Shown here: positions 38,492 to 50,100 of the stretch, piece by piece | Numbering within the stretch: position 1 is the stretch's first letter | How the letters are laid out: every line of letters starts with the position of its first letter | Origin: Inonotus obliquus | Lineage: Eukaryota > Basidiomycota > Agaricomycetes > Hymenochaetales > Hymenochaetaceae | Length of the DNA stretch: 64,000 nucleotides | Direction: 5' to 3' | NCBI GenBank assembly: GCA_032164295.1 | Contig: JAJHTX010000004.1 | Span: 930,001-994,000, forward strand | Program-made: the position numbers and the translations under genes | The notes under the pieces: model-generated | The model's database searches: none | Told to the model about the DNA's origin: nothing | What the model saw: only the letters and a program-made list of their open reading frames with translations

Positions 38492-40553
38492 TTAATGAAT
38501 TATTGATTTAACCCTAAAATTCAGTTGATCCAAAGCTCCAATGGACGTGTTGAAGCTCGAAAGACCAGGCGGTGGGGTAAGGCCTCTGTCTGGGACAGCA
38601 ACACCCGGAGATTGAACGGCGGCACTCATAGGTGGCTGAATGGAAGATGGCGAAGACTCGACCAAGGAGCCATAAGAATGGATAGAAGCACCAGGCGAAT
38701 GACCTGAAATGCCATTGCCTTCCGTTTGGGCATGAGCTTCGGCTAGTCAAAGGATTAGTCTTCATGTATGATTTCATAGCCTGAGATAAAAAACGCACCG
38801 TCGCCAAACCAACACTTTCCTTGCTTAACACGAAAGCATTTTGGACCCTTCGGACAGATATGTCCCCAGATGCAGTTTGTTCCAAACGCACATTCGGTTC
38901 CTGTGTGATGATTAGCTTGCTTGATATACGCACAAACCAACCTAGGAAAAAGCCCATACCATTTCTTACTGAAAAGCATGGTGTGTGTTTCGCGTATTTG
39001 CTAATCTCTGACAGCTGCTCTGGTGTAAGCTCGTATTCGTGCCCATATTTGCAGTTCTCCTTGATTGCCGTGACTCGTGAGTACAAGCGAGATCAACAAG
39101 AGTGCATATCAACTTACCAGTCTTGGACACCTTTTAAGAAGGTAAAATTCATTACAGGGAGGGGGGTTCTCTAATATCCTTTCAATAAGCAGCTCTGAGA
39201 AAACGTTTGAAACGTACGCTTCGACAAAGGCTAGCGCCACAACAATCGGAATTAGAAGGAAATGGAGAATGTCCGAATATAAGAGCACGCACAAGACTCG
39301 GGTTGATTTGTTTCTTAGCCGTTTGCGTAATGCCATTGGGGGCAGGCGAACCACCATTCAACGATGGCACATTCAAATTCAACGCAGGAGGGAAAATAAC
39401 GACGTCAGACGCCGTGGGCGCTGGCGACGCTGCAATTCGTGAGTATGGTGATGGTGTATTGACGATTTTTGCCGAGCGGAAGAGGTTATCAAGAGTTAAC
39501 GTCGGAAGATCCAAATGCTTTAGCTCTGTAGCAATATCATGATATCCCTTTAACAGAACTATCTTTTGCAGTAGACGTTCGTTTTCCAGTGCAGCGAGAG
39601 TCGGAAGATATCCATTATCGTGCCCGCCTGAAAATATTCATGTAATTTGGGACATGCGACAAGAACGCGTAACTCACCTCCAAAAAACACCTTTAATGTC
39701 TGTGGAAACCGGGTGTACGTCTGCAGGTATTCTATGAAAACTTGTCAGGCGAAGTCATGAAAAGCCAGGGAAGAACTGGAATGGAACCTTTGATCTTCGA
39801 ATCGGCGGCTTCTTTTCCATAGCCAACATCAACAAGGAGGAACCGTGGTGATGCTTGACTAATGCCGACGATAAATGCCTCAAATTGATCCGCAGAGCAT
39901 ACCCCGGATCTGACGAGGGTGTCCTGCAGACCCTTCTTGTTGAAATATATGGACAACCACAGCGTGCAACGCGAATGCCCCTCATATCCATTTTCGTTTA
40001 AATAGCTCCCTATTCCATCTGTGAGATTCCTGGCAGCCTCCCGACCTCCTTCGAGACCAGCTTTCAAGAGATGATCCGCGAATATATTTCCATCTCCGTC
40101 TAGCACGCAAAGTACCATTGATTCCTGCAATAAGGAAGAATGAGGTTTTGTCGATATAAATAGCACGTCTACTTACTTGCATTGACTCGAGGACGCTGAT
40201 GCGTCTTTGATGTTGTTTAATTTCCTCTTCATATTGGGACTTTTCGCGTTCTGCCTTGTCGATTGTCACTGACCGGGCCTGCTTCCAAACTTGCAGCTCC
40301 TCCTCCAACTGAGCGACACGGCGAGACAGTTCTACGTTTTCCTTGACAGTGATAATCGACAAATCTGTGTTACAGATAAAAAGTTAGACCCGGTTGAAGG
40401 GGTGTGAGCGTGATAAAACCCTTGTACCTTTTAAGTTATTAAGAGCTTCTTCCCTGTTTGATAGAGGTCTTAGAGACTCTCCTTCATGAGCACAGGAGGG
40501 TAACTGGCTCACCATTTCTGAGTGACTGGGATCTGATTATCGAGGGAGGCCAT
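38492..40553 (-). CDS. Coiled-coil, DUF7923-like and CCCH zinc-finger protein, copy A
   Basis: Start ATG at 40553 (MASLDNQIPVTQKWEEALNN). A coiled coil (VELSRRVAQLEEELQVWKQA) precedes a domain of about 170 residues known from Agaricomycete CCCH proteins (DUF7923-like): LCVLDGDGNIFADHLLKAGL, LSIYFNKKGLQDTLVRSGVC, FEAFIVGISQASPRFLLVDV, with NYN/PIN-like spaced acidic residues. A Ser/Pro-rich linker follows. Two CCCH-type fingers close the protein: PCNEFYLL with CKYGHEYELTPEQLSEISKY, then CAFGTNCIWGHICPKGPKCF and VKQGKCWFGD. The tail is Ser/Pro-rich and stops at 38492. CCCH proteins of this kind usually bind RNA; nuclease activity is possible but unproven. It is a paralogue of the gene at 41271-43331. 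Confidence 0.8.
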
Positions 40554-41270
40554 TGGAGGCTCCTGTGAGGGAAGAGTGAAAGAGTGGTGTTAGTGTTGTG
40601 CACGCGGTGGGTGGGTCTTATAAACAGAAGTAGCATAGGAACATGCTAGAACCATAGCTCACAGCATCTTCCTGCAAGGATTGTAAATGATGGAGAAGAA
40701 AGAGTCCAAGTAGCGATAGACGCTGGAAGGCGAGAAGCATTCATTTCACAGCTTCGAACCAGTGTCAACTTTTGACGCTGGCCTCCCGCAACAATATACG
40801 AAAAAAAGCATACCTCAACGATTCCAAGACTTCTCTTGAGTTCTGCAACGCCCACCATTGCGCCAGCTTAGCCCGTCAGTGAGGAGACATGATGACCCCG
40901 AATACACGCTGGAAGCGCAGGCAGCCAAAGTTAAGAGCGTGCCTGAAAATTAACTGATCGACATGTGCTTATGTAAGCGGTATGTATGAAATCTGATTCC
41001 GCGAAGAAGATAAGTTAATTATCCCTAATAGTACAGCTTGTCGAGACGAGTGGTATGAAAAATACACACGGTACATCTACAAGTACAAGGAACGAGGAGA
41101 ATAAGCGTTTAGTTTTATGAGGACGATAGCAAAATAACACAATAACCCCAGAATTTGTGAATGTTCAGAATAATGTTATGCAATGCAATGTCTACCACTA
41201 TGTGCGGCGGCCTGCTTTCCTGGACCAGGTCCGCGAGGTCCGCGACGATTTTGCAACGACGCAATGAGGA
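40554..41270. other. Intergenic between the two CCCH paralogues
   Basis: About 720 bases. It holds the promoter of copy A (CT-rich leader just upstream of 40553) and 3' sequence of copy B. No further gene seen. Confidence 0.45.
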
Positions 41271-43331
41271 TCAGTCGTCTTCGTCCTCCCGGTGCATATT
41301 CGCTGGGTGTGCATACATCAGCGACGCGTTTTCGTTATCCGAAGTAATCGAACCTACCTCCTTGGAATTTGCATTTCCCTTGACGGAAGTAATGACAGCG
41401 GGTAAGGAAGGGGCAGGTATGACCATAGCAGCAGTTCGCGCCAAAAACGCAAGAATCACCTATGTGATATACTCGTCAGGGTTCTGAAAGATACCGAACG
41501 GAGAACACGCACCCCTATTCACGGCTGGGCACGGAACTCTCTTCGCATTCAGTCTCAAGGTCTCATAGTCTTCATCGTCAAGTATGTAATCGTGACCGAA
41601 TCTGCAGTCTAGACCGTGTTTGCATCCATTTGCCGCGAGATAGAACAGTGTGCAGGGTGGAGGGGTGTGCTGACTTAGAGGCTAGAATTCATTCTGTGAT
41701 AAGCCATTTGTTCACCAACACGAGCATATGGAACGAAGAAATCTCACAATATCACGATTGATCTTCCTTTGCTTCCCGGAGCTCTTGATAGTAATAGCGC
41801 CACTCCTGGTGCCTTCGGCTTCTTCGGAACTGAATTCCACTGTATTCCGTACATGATCTTGTGTCCACCGCTGCGCCAATGGACGGTAGCTCACGGGACC
41901 AGCGACTCGCCCTAAAATCACACGCTGGCGACGGTCCGAATTGGTGGATTGTGAATGAGGCGCGAAGCTCTCGATGGGGTCGTCCTTCTCGTCAATGACG
42001 TCGGTGGAGGCAGAATTAGACTCGGATTGCTCCGGATAGGGTGGTGGAGGCGGAGGGGTCAAACTTCCAAAGCGCAAACTATGTTCAGTGCTCGTTGGTG
42101 AGGGTAATCCGAGAGGACAGCAGCTTTCTACATTCCTATCCCCGTTGCTTGAGCTGGTTTGTCTGTAAGGTGCTACCGATGCCGTCTTGTCGGAAATGAA
42201 TAAACCAGGGATGACAAGGCTGGGTATTTGCAGTGTCCTGATTTCCGAGTCCACTTCCGCGCCTCCTGGTAAAAGGACGATCTTCTCTCGGTAGACCGAC
42301 GTGAGTTGAAGAGTGTGCAATTGTGACATGTAAGCATTGCTATGACACCCTGATGGCAGAAAATGAACCATAAGCCAATCGCCATTGCACAATTGATGAA
42401 AATACGTACCTCCGAAGACGACTCTGTAAGTTTCGTGAGACCGTGCATGGAAGTCCAAGTGAACTAATATAGAGATTGTAAGTTAATAAACAGCTTGATG
42501 CCTTGAGCAAATGGGATGGCATGCCTTTCATCTTTGCAACGACCGCTTCATCATCGTTTCCTACATCAATCATGACAAACCTCTCACACGACTGGTTGAA
42601 TCCTAAGAGAAACTCGTCAAACCTGTCTCGGGATTCTTTATATGGTCCTCCTGCTCTGCCGAGCATGTCGAGCACGCTCCGCTTATTGAAGAAGACATAC
42701 GTCCAGATGCGACCCGGCTGGTCGGAGGATAAATGGAAGTGCACGGACTCGCTAAGTAGCTTGGCAGCGAGGCGGCCGCCTTCTTGCCCTTTGATCAGGA
42801 GGTCGGCGGAGAATACGGATCCGCTCCCATCGAGCAAGCAAACGATCCGCTTCTCCGATGACTACAAGCGAGATTGTCAGATATCATTCAGTTGATGTAT
42901 GCACACGGTGACGTACAGGGTTTTGCGACTCTAGGGCATCTACTTTCTGCCTTAAGAGTGCGAGCTCGTCGTTGAGTGCCAGTTTCTCGTTCTCCGCGGT
43001 AAAGCATGCGCGCTTAAACACTTCCAATTCGTTCTCTACTGTAGTCGAAAGTTAGCGGCTGTTAGAGAGATGGGTGGAGTCAATGACTGACAGCTATGAA
43101 TGCGAGCGTCATAACCGGACTCTGCTGATAATATTGTATGTATCTCGCCTGGGATGAACGGTCAGCAAGGAGGGATATTAACAAGGGATAGTGGCTCACT
43201 CTGCAAGCGGTAAAGATAGTGGTCACTGCGAAGGACCTCTTAAGTGAAGGTATGATGAAGGGGAGACAGATGACGGACAATACTTGCTGCTTTGTCTGGC
43301 TAACTGAGGGGCTGTCTGGTTGCTCTAACAT
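41271..43331 (-). CDS. Coiled-coil, DUF7923-like and CCCH zinc-finger protein, copy B
   Basis: Start ATG at 43331 (MLEQPDSPSVSQTKQQ). A coiled coil (ACFTAENEKLALNDELALLR) precedes the same domain as in copy A: VCLLDGSGSVFSADLLIKGQ, EGGRLAAKLLSE, YVFFNKRSVLDMLGRAGG, FDEFLLGFNQSCERFVMIDV, VVFGG joined to HSNAYMSQLHTLQL, and LQIPSLVIPGLFISDK. A long Ser/Pro linker follows, then fingers PCTLFYLAANGCKHGLDCRF with GHDYIL, and DSCVFGANCCYGHTCP with RQGKCKFQG. The last two exon joins use an intron ending at the gtatatcacatag near 41457 and another near 41304, leaving a short acidic end (HREDEDD). Copy B has GSGS where copy A has GDGN in the first acidic motif. Function is probably RNA binding. Confidence 0.78.
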
Positions 43332-44246
43332 AATTGGAGTAGGATGGATGAGAGAGATAAGTGAGAGCGGGGATGAATAGGAAGTGAGGGTATATAAAGG
43401 GTGCATATAGTAGAGTGTTCGAGGGTGATGCCATAGAGGTAGAGATTGAGCATGAGTCAGCGCATGTGCGCATTGTCGCGGCACGAGGTCTGGTAGCCAA
43501 TGGATTGGAAGTGATCGATGGGAGTAACCAGCTCACGGAAGCAACGGGCTCTCGGCCGACAACACACGTTTCACACAATTACAAAATATATGATTATTGA
43601 TATCTAAATCTTATTTCCACCCTATTCAATATCCACAAGCGCTGGCTCACTGGAGCATCCCCGTCACAGAGACTCCCCGACATACACATCCTCTGTCACG
43701 TGTCGGTCGCGTCCCGGTCGACCCGAAACGCGTCGGTGTTTATCCACAAGTTCTGTGGCGCTTCCGATGTGGCTGAAATAGCTCAGACTGTCCCTTTGGC
43801 CAATTAGCATATATGTATCCTACGAAGATCAACGTGTATATGGTTTATCCGCCTGCAAAGATGGCTATGTGGTTCAAGCACCACGGCTCTGCGAAGGTTA
43901 CCACATTGTCGCCGTGAAGCTACGAAATCGAATGAATCTCGCTGCTATTGCAAATGAGGTCGGGGCTACGTTTTGATGCGCTACCTTTGCGGTGTCTATA
44001 ATACTGTATTTGTACAGTAGCAATCTCATCATCTACGGCACGAAGAACTCGCCGGCTGCATCATTGAAACGTACCACTCGAAATGCAGGAGATCAGAGGA
44101 GATCACCATGACTTTCTAAAATAACCCATGTCGATCAAACAGCTTCTCTTTGTGGAAGATCGACGTCACGCCACTCTCCCCTCGCGTCGACACGGACAAC
44201 TCAGCGACTCGGACGAGTCCTCCACCTTCAACGCTCTTTCGTTACA
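43332..44246. promoter_or_regulatory. Divergent promoter region, CCCH copy B / VPS17
   Basis: About 915 bases between divergent starts. TATATAAA occurs at 43391-43398, close to the copy B start. No ORF with coding character. Confidence 0.4.
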
Positions 44247-46657
44247 ATGTTCGATCCTCTGGCAAGTTCTCCTTTCGCAGATGACAACACAGACTACGTC
44301 CCACCGTGGCCGTCCTCACCGCATCCGAATTCGCCCATTCCAAACCTCAAGCGTGCTCCATATTCTCAGCCTCAGACGCCGGTCAAGCCGGATAAGAATG
44401 AAGAAACGCCCACATCACCCACCAGCTTAACAAGTCCGTTTGGCAGGGAACCCCAAGTTTATGGACAGCCAGAAGCAGGACTCATTTCTCCTACCTTGAA
44501 CACAGGCGCTAATGGAAAAAAATACGAAAGAGCAGAACCGTATCTTCGGACGAGAATAACCATGCTCGACAGAAACAGAAGAGACATTCTCGTCAGGTTT
44601 GATGCACAAGTAGGTGTACTTTTACGTCAATCCTTTTGTGTATCGTTCTTACGATTTGTCATAGACAAACTTGCCGAATTTTACAGGGTCCACATACCGC
44701 AATATCTCGCGCTCATATGCAGAATTTCAACAGCTGTACGAAGCTATCGTGCACAATAACCCCCAGACGATTGTACCTGCACTCCCTTTGGCGCAGACAT
44801 CCGCGCCTACTGATGAGGAAGATGATCGGCTCGTGCGGATAATGCTCCAGCGTTGGTTGACCCGTGTATGTGAAGATACGTTCCTCATGCGCGACGAAGA
44901 ACTCCGGTCCTTTATCGAAAGCGACTTCGGATACCAACCGATGCCTCGAAATCCTCGGAAAAAGGCAGGCTCCGGCTTCAGCTTACTGAAACGTGGCGTC
45001 CCCGACGAAGACGAGACGTTGCAACGTGCTCGCTTTGAATTGACAAAACTCGAAGGTCAATTCTTCGATTCAGCCAAAGCTATCGATAAATTAGCGCGTG
45101 CACGTAAAAGTAAGACTTCCCGCATTTATCGTAATACGGACGCTAAATCCACACATCGGTTTATCCAGCGCTATCCGTTGCCCAAGCGGAAATGGGAAAT
45201 AAACTTATAAGTGTGGCCACCGCAGAGGCGCACCCGCCACTAGCCAATGCACTAAGAAAGCTTGGGCGCACATGGCATAGCATCTCTGACCTGGACCAGG
45301 CGGCGGCAATCAGCGAATGCGTGATCATCGGTGATTCATTTGGGTACCAAGGTTTGAATGCGAAATCTGCCAGGGAAACACTTCAGCAACGTACTGCCGT
45401 TCTGGAAGAGTATCAAAGTGCTGTCAAGGCTAGCATCTCAAAGCGTCGAAATATCGAAAGGTTAAAGGCCAGCTCCAGCATCAATCCCGCACGAGTCGAC
45501 GAGGCCCTTGAGGATCTAGAAGAGGTCAATGGTTTTCCCCTATGGATTGGTCTAGTATACTGACCTGAACCCCGCAGTCAAACAAATATGAGGCAATCCT
45601 CTCCCAACGCGTCGATGGCATCTCACACAACCTCCACCTCGCACTCGACAGACACAATCGAATGGTCAACGACGACGTAACAACCGCATTAATCGAACAT
45701 GCCCGATCCATGATCTCCTACGAGCGCCAAAGATTACGCGAACTAGAAGCTCTCCGCCCAGATTTCAATGCAGCTGACAGCAAACATATTCCCGCTGTTC
45801 CCATCCCTCACCGACCTGCATATGTACCTAAACTTGAAGAGGAAGTTAAACCTGTTGTGCCTCCCCCTGTGCGACCCGCACCCATTGCGCACCAAGGTCC
45901 TCCGCCAGGATCGGCAGCCTCTTTCCGTCCACCGAATATGGGACCTGTGCCTCCTAGTAAGGCACCGATGTCAGCAGCATCGTCGACGGCTTTACCCCCT
46001 CAATCTCCTGGTGCGGGACCTTCGACACCTTCTACAGCTCAATCTTTTAGATCCGAGATATCAGGTTTACCCATCCCGAGTTCCTCTGGAGTCCCACCTT
46101 TGGGTGGACGTCTTGTGGATGGTACGAAGTCGATGTTCGTTACTTCACCTTCTTCGGCTGTAGCTCCGGCTCCTGCACCGAAAAGTGCGATAGATCCGTT
46201 GAGGACGACGAATATGACTACGGCAGCGGCTAGCGCGCCGCCTACCGTCTCTCACACTCCTGCTCCGTCGACACCCAAGTCGGCAACAATGCCGACACCG
46301 GGGTTAACAACATCACAGTTGACTCATAGTCCCGCCAAAACACCAGAAATCCACCACCACCAATACGACCCTCTGGGACCACTCGGATCAACTACGACCG
46401 TTCGACGTACACTGACTTCTAGTTCTTTCGCTCCGCCATTGAACTCTGTCCCCAGTCTTAACGGATCGGCTCAACACCACTCGCAACGTCTTCCACATCT
46501 TCCGCACTCACAGCAGACTCAGCAACAGCAAGAGGAGGAAGTTGATCCTCTGGGGTTGGGTAGACCGAAGTATATGAGTCAGTCTATGCATCTTCCTGGT
46601 AGGCCTCAGAGGAGGTTGGATGCGCGTGAGGCTGCTAATAAGTTGGCGAATTTTTGA
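44247..46657 (+). CDS. VPS17: Vps17, SNX-BAR subunit of retromer
   Basis: Four exons (44247-44609, 44665-45109, 45187-45524, 45578-46657) give 741 residues. A Pro/Ser-rich N terminus leads into a PX domain (about residues 95-230: YERAEPYLRTRITMLDRNRR, YAEFQQLYEAIVHNNPQTIV, LPLAQTSAPTDEEDDRLVRI, ESDFGYQPMPRNP). A BAR coiled-coil region follows (ARFELTKLEGQFFDSAKAID,  RKLGRTWHSISDLDQAAAIS, ERQRLRELEALRPDFNAAD). The C-terminal 300 residues are Pro/Ser/Thr-rich and disordered, longer than in yeast. Vps17 pairs with Vps5 to tubulate endosomes during retrograde cargo sorting. The motif VPALPLAQ in the PX domain fits Vps17 better than Vps5 or Snx4. Confidence 0.9.
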
Positions 46658-47024
46658 TTTTTTCTCCCCTTTGATGGTAGAGATTGTGTTGTTGCGGTTG
46701 TATGTAGGAGTGGATGATGTTGTGAAGTGATGAGGTGTATGGTGTAAGGTGTAAGTTGGTATTCGTGCAAATGTTTCTGTTTCTATTTCTGTTTTCTGTC
46801 ATTTGGTAATTTGTTTCTTCACTGGATAGTTTCTCCCAGTATCCAATATTCGATGTGAAATACTAGTAATACATTCATTCATTGACTTGTCGAATATTTG
46901 GGTGTCTCTTAAGAAGAACGGGGCGAGCTATCAACATGAACGTACAGGTGTACATACGAGCAGTATCACATATTGTAGTAGTAAGGAAAGCAGTACTATT
47001 ATCTATTGTCTATTATAGAGGTAA
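46658..47024. other. Convergent intergenic region
   Basis: About 370 bases of AT-rich 3' sequence between two convergent stops. Nothing recognised. Confidence 0.5.
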
Positions 47025-49791
47025 CTATGAACCTCCATGAGGTCTCCTCAACTTCTCCCAAACGAACGGATGTTCATTCTTTGCGTGTAATATCATATCA
47101 CGCATAGAATGGTCTGTGAATGTTGGACGTGGATCTGGGAGGTTCTTATTCTCCAATCGTGCACTGTCAATCGCGAACACGAACACGAATGCGATGCGAC
47201 AAAGACAAAGGGAAACCGAAAAAATGAGAAGAAAAAAGTCAGTTAGATCTAGCAAAAGCAAAAGCAAACAAAGAAAGACGGAACACGTACTTGCAAAAGG
47301 TACAAAACCGTTCATCGTTTTCGTCATCGTAGAAAATGGAACTTATACAATCAAAAACGGGTTGCTTTTTCTTTTTCCTATTGGTATCTTCGTCGTCTGT
47401 CAAGTCGGACCAGTTCTCTTCTTCTTCTTCCTCTTCCTCTTCTTCGTTCTCTTCATCATTCTCTTCATTCGTATCCTCCATGGCATTGTCTTTCCTATTC
47501 TCTTGTTGTTCTTGCCTTACTTCTTCTCCTCGTCCCTGTACTTCTTCTCGCTCCCGCCCGTCTTTCAGTTCTACCATATCTGGGTGACTGATAGAGTGGA
47601 TAGACGCCCGTGTAGGGATTGAGTTATCTCCGGATGGGTCACGATCACCAGAATCGTCAGAACCATCAGAGTTTGAGGTACCAGACGTGAAAACTTGTTT
47701 GATCCCGACTTCAATAGTAGAAGTATCGTTAACAATTTCGTTTTCGTTTTCGCTTCCTCTTCCTTTAAGGTTTACGTTGCGTTCGTGTATATCATTTTCC
47801 TCGGACATTACGATATCCTGATCCTGACCCGCACTTAAATCTTGACCCTGACCCTGACCCACACCATGTTGGTTGCCATTCTTCAATTCTTGTGGCATAG
47901 GGACTACTACTGACTCCTCTATCTTCCCTTCCTCGTCGACTTCCATTCTCTCTACTACATCTTGGGCGTTCGAAATCGCGGGAGCCTCCGGCGCTGAATC
48001 CGGTGATAGGGGTTGCGTTTGCATTCGAGTTTGAGCTTGATATTGTGACTGAGGTCCTGTCTCTTGCACCCAACTCTTCCCACTCTCTATTGTTGCCGCG
48101 GTCTCCGGTACGACATGCACAGGAGTGCGTAGCGGAGACGAAGAAGATACAATTGTTGAGCCATTGTCTTTACCTGATTGAGTGGCTACAGCATTTATTG
48201 GTGTTGGTGGTGCAGGTTGTACCGGACGTTCAAATATCGTCTGAACTTGTAATTGAGGCCTTCCCTCTCCGGAATGTACGCTGCTGACACCTGGTGACTC
48301 CGGAATATGTGTATACTGTTGTACTGATGGAGCAGGAGCAGTAAATTGCGCCAGATGCTCCTGCATACGGGGGTCATGAGCGACATGCTCAGTAGGCGTA
48401 GTTACTTGTGTCTGATCAATTGCAGACGGCACCGAAACTTGCCGAGAATTGTCTGGAACTATCGCCGGTCTTGGAGAAACGGGTCTCGGAAACGCCTGTA
48501 CAGTCGGAGGGGCAGACCGACGCACGGTGGACGAAGGAATCGACGAAGAACGCACATGCTTCGGTAATTGAGGTGCGCTCGCCGGGCGTTGATTGACCAA
48601 TGGCGGTGAGCTATTCAAGCTGACTGGCGTCAGTACTACGTTCGTCCGCGCATCTTGTGGGGGAACATAAACGGTGTTCGGTGGTCCTCCCGCTGGAGTA
48701 TCCGCCTGCTGAGTTTGAGCATTGTAAGGAGAAGGTCCTCGGGAATTTGTCAAGTCAATCTACACGTAATATCTTAGCCGAGCAGGTCAGACATCACGTT
48801 AATAACAGCGTACCACTGTTTCCCCAAGAACCGCATTACCATTGGACTGGATAACACGGATGACGTTTAGTAGAGCACCAAAATTGACAAAGAGGTACTC
48901 ACCGTAGTGTTTGCCTGAGTCGCGTTTTGTCGTCGCAGATTAGGGAGCTGGATCTGATGCCTTCGAACGAGTTCCAGAACGTTTTTATACTTTAATTCCA
49001 GTAGTTTATACGCTCTCGGATAATCCACACAACGCGCTTGCTGAAGTGTAATACACTGCTTCCCCAGCAACTCCGCATCATTCTCCAATTTCGCAATACG
49101 TTCATTAAGTTTCTGAACGTGCTGCGAATTCTCTCTGTCTCGCTGCTGTTGGATAGAATGGAATTCTTGTAGCCTGTGTAAGTTAGTGTTTTTTAGATCA
49201 TTGTTTTCTTCTTGAAGCGCGTTGTATCTCTCGGTGAGCTTGGCGTATTCGTCTTGGAGTCGTTGATGCTCCTTGAGAAGATTTGGATATCCGAGTTCGA
49301 GTATGCAGCCATTGGCGGTCGACGAAAGTAACGAAACGACTTGCGCTCTCAGGGATTGTTCTGAGGAGACTGTCGCAGATTGGGGCGTTTGAGGTGCTTG
49401 AACATGTACCGGAGATCGGCTATTCGAAGGAGGATGATAAACATGCAATGGCGTCCATTGTGAAGGCGGAGAGATTCGCGAGCTTTGTTGTACGTGCCTG
49501 CCATTGCATATCAGTAGCCTGTCCCAGTTAACACCAAGCATGAACGTACGCTAGCTGGGAAACCTGGGGCGCCATAACTACACGCGTCGGTGAAACTCCG
49601 GACGTCTGCCTTTGTTGCGCGTCGTGATTCATCTGAGTCGCATACTGCTGACTCTGCATTGACCGACTCTGAGCCTCATTAGCAGGCAGGATTGGGTAAG
49701 GATAACGAACGCGTTGCGAGACTGGATGGCTCGGGACCGTTCGCGGTGGAGGAGGAACTTGACCGTTTGTTGTTGGGATTCGCTCAGGCAT
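47025..49791 (-). CDS. Acidic coiled-coil protein with C-terminal C2H2-like zinc finger, unknown function
   Basis: I do not recognise a named family. The start is the ATG at 49791 (MPERIPTTNGQVPPPP). Order: Pro/Gln-rich N terminus; a long coiled coil (LLKEHQRLQDEYAKLTERYN, RDRENSQHVQKLNERIAKLE); a helical segment YKLLELKYKNVLELVRRHQI; a 400-residue Pro/Ser/Gln-rich disordered part; Gln/Gly/Asp repeats; an almost pure Glu run before NWSDLTDDED; then a Lys patch and a C-terminal unit with FCTFC followed by ILHAKNEHP, spaced like a C2H2 finger (Cys pair and His pair about 25 residues apart). It ends EKLRRPHGGS. The acidic/Lys make-up suggests a nuclear or chromatin-linked protein, an inference only. 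At least four exons; the last intron lies around 47163-47291. Confidence 0.7.
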
Positions 49792-50100
49792 GAGAGTTTC
49801 GCGTCAGTTAGGCAAGGCTGTTTGAGAATGTGGTGTTGAGCGCAGTATTGGTTGAGTAACAAAGAGACGCCTTTGCAACGGGGCGTATTCCAGCTAGGGT
49901 ACCGCGCACGCGGCGTGGGCTGAAATTTTGGACCCAGATTCTAGAATAGATAATGATCGGCGCAACTCATTTCTATTATTGAATGATCGACAAAGCGCCA
50001 CCATGAATATATGCACACATAAACACTTTCAAACTATCGAAAAGCCAATCCATTCGTTTCGACTATTAGATGACGAATATTGCAAATATTCTATTACAAA
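49792..50100. other. Short intergenic spacer
   Basis: About 310 bases between two minus-strand genes; AT-rich toward 50100. Nothing recognised. Confidence 0.5.

Noticed and set aside
39207..39542. 111-residue plus-strand ORF
   Set aside because: Antisense to the linker of the CCCH copy A gene; a shadow of its open minus-strand frame.
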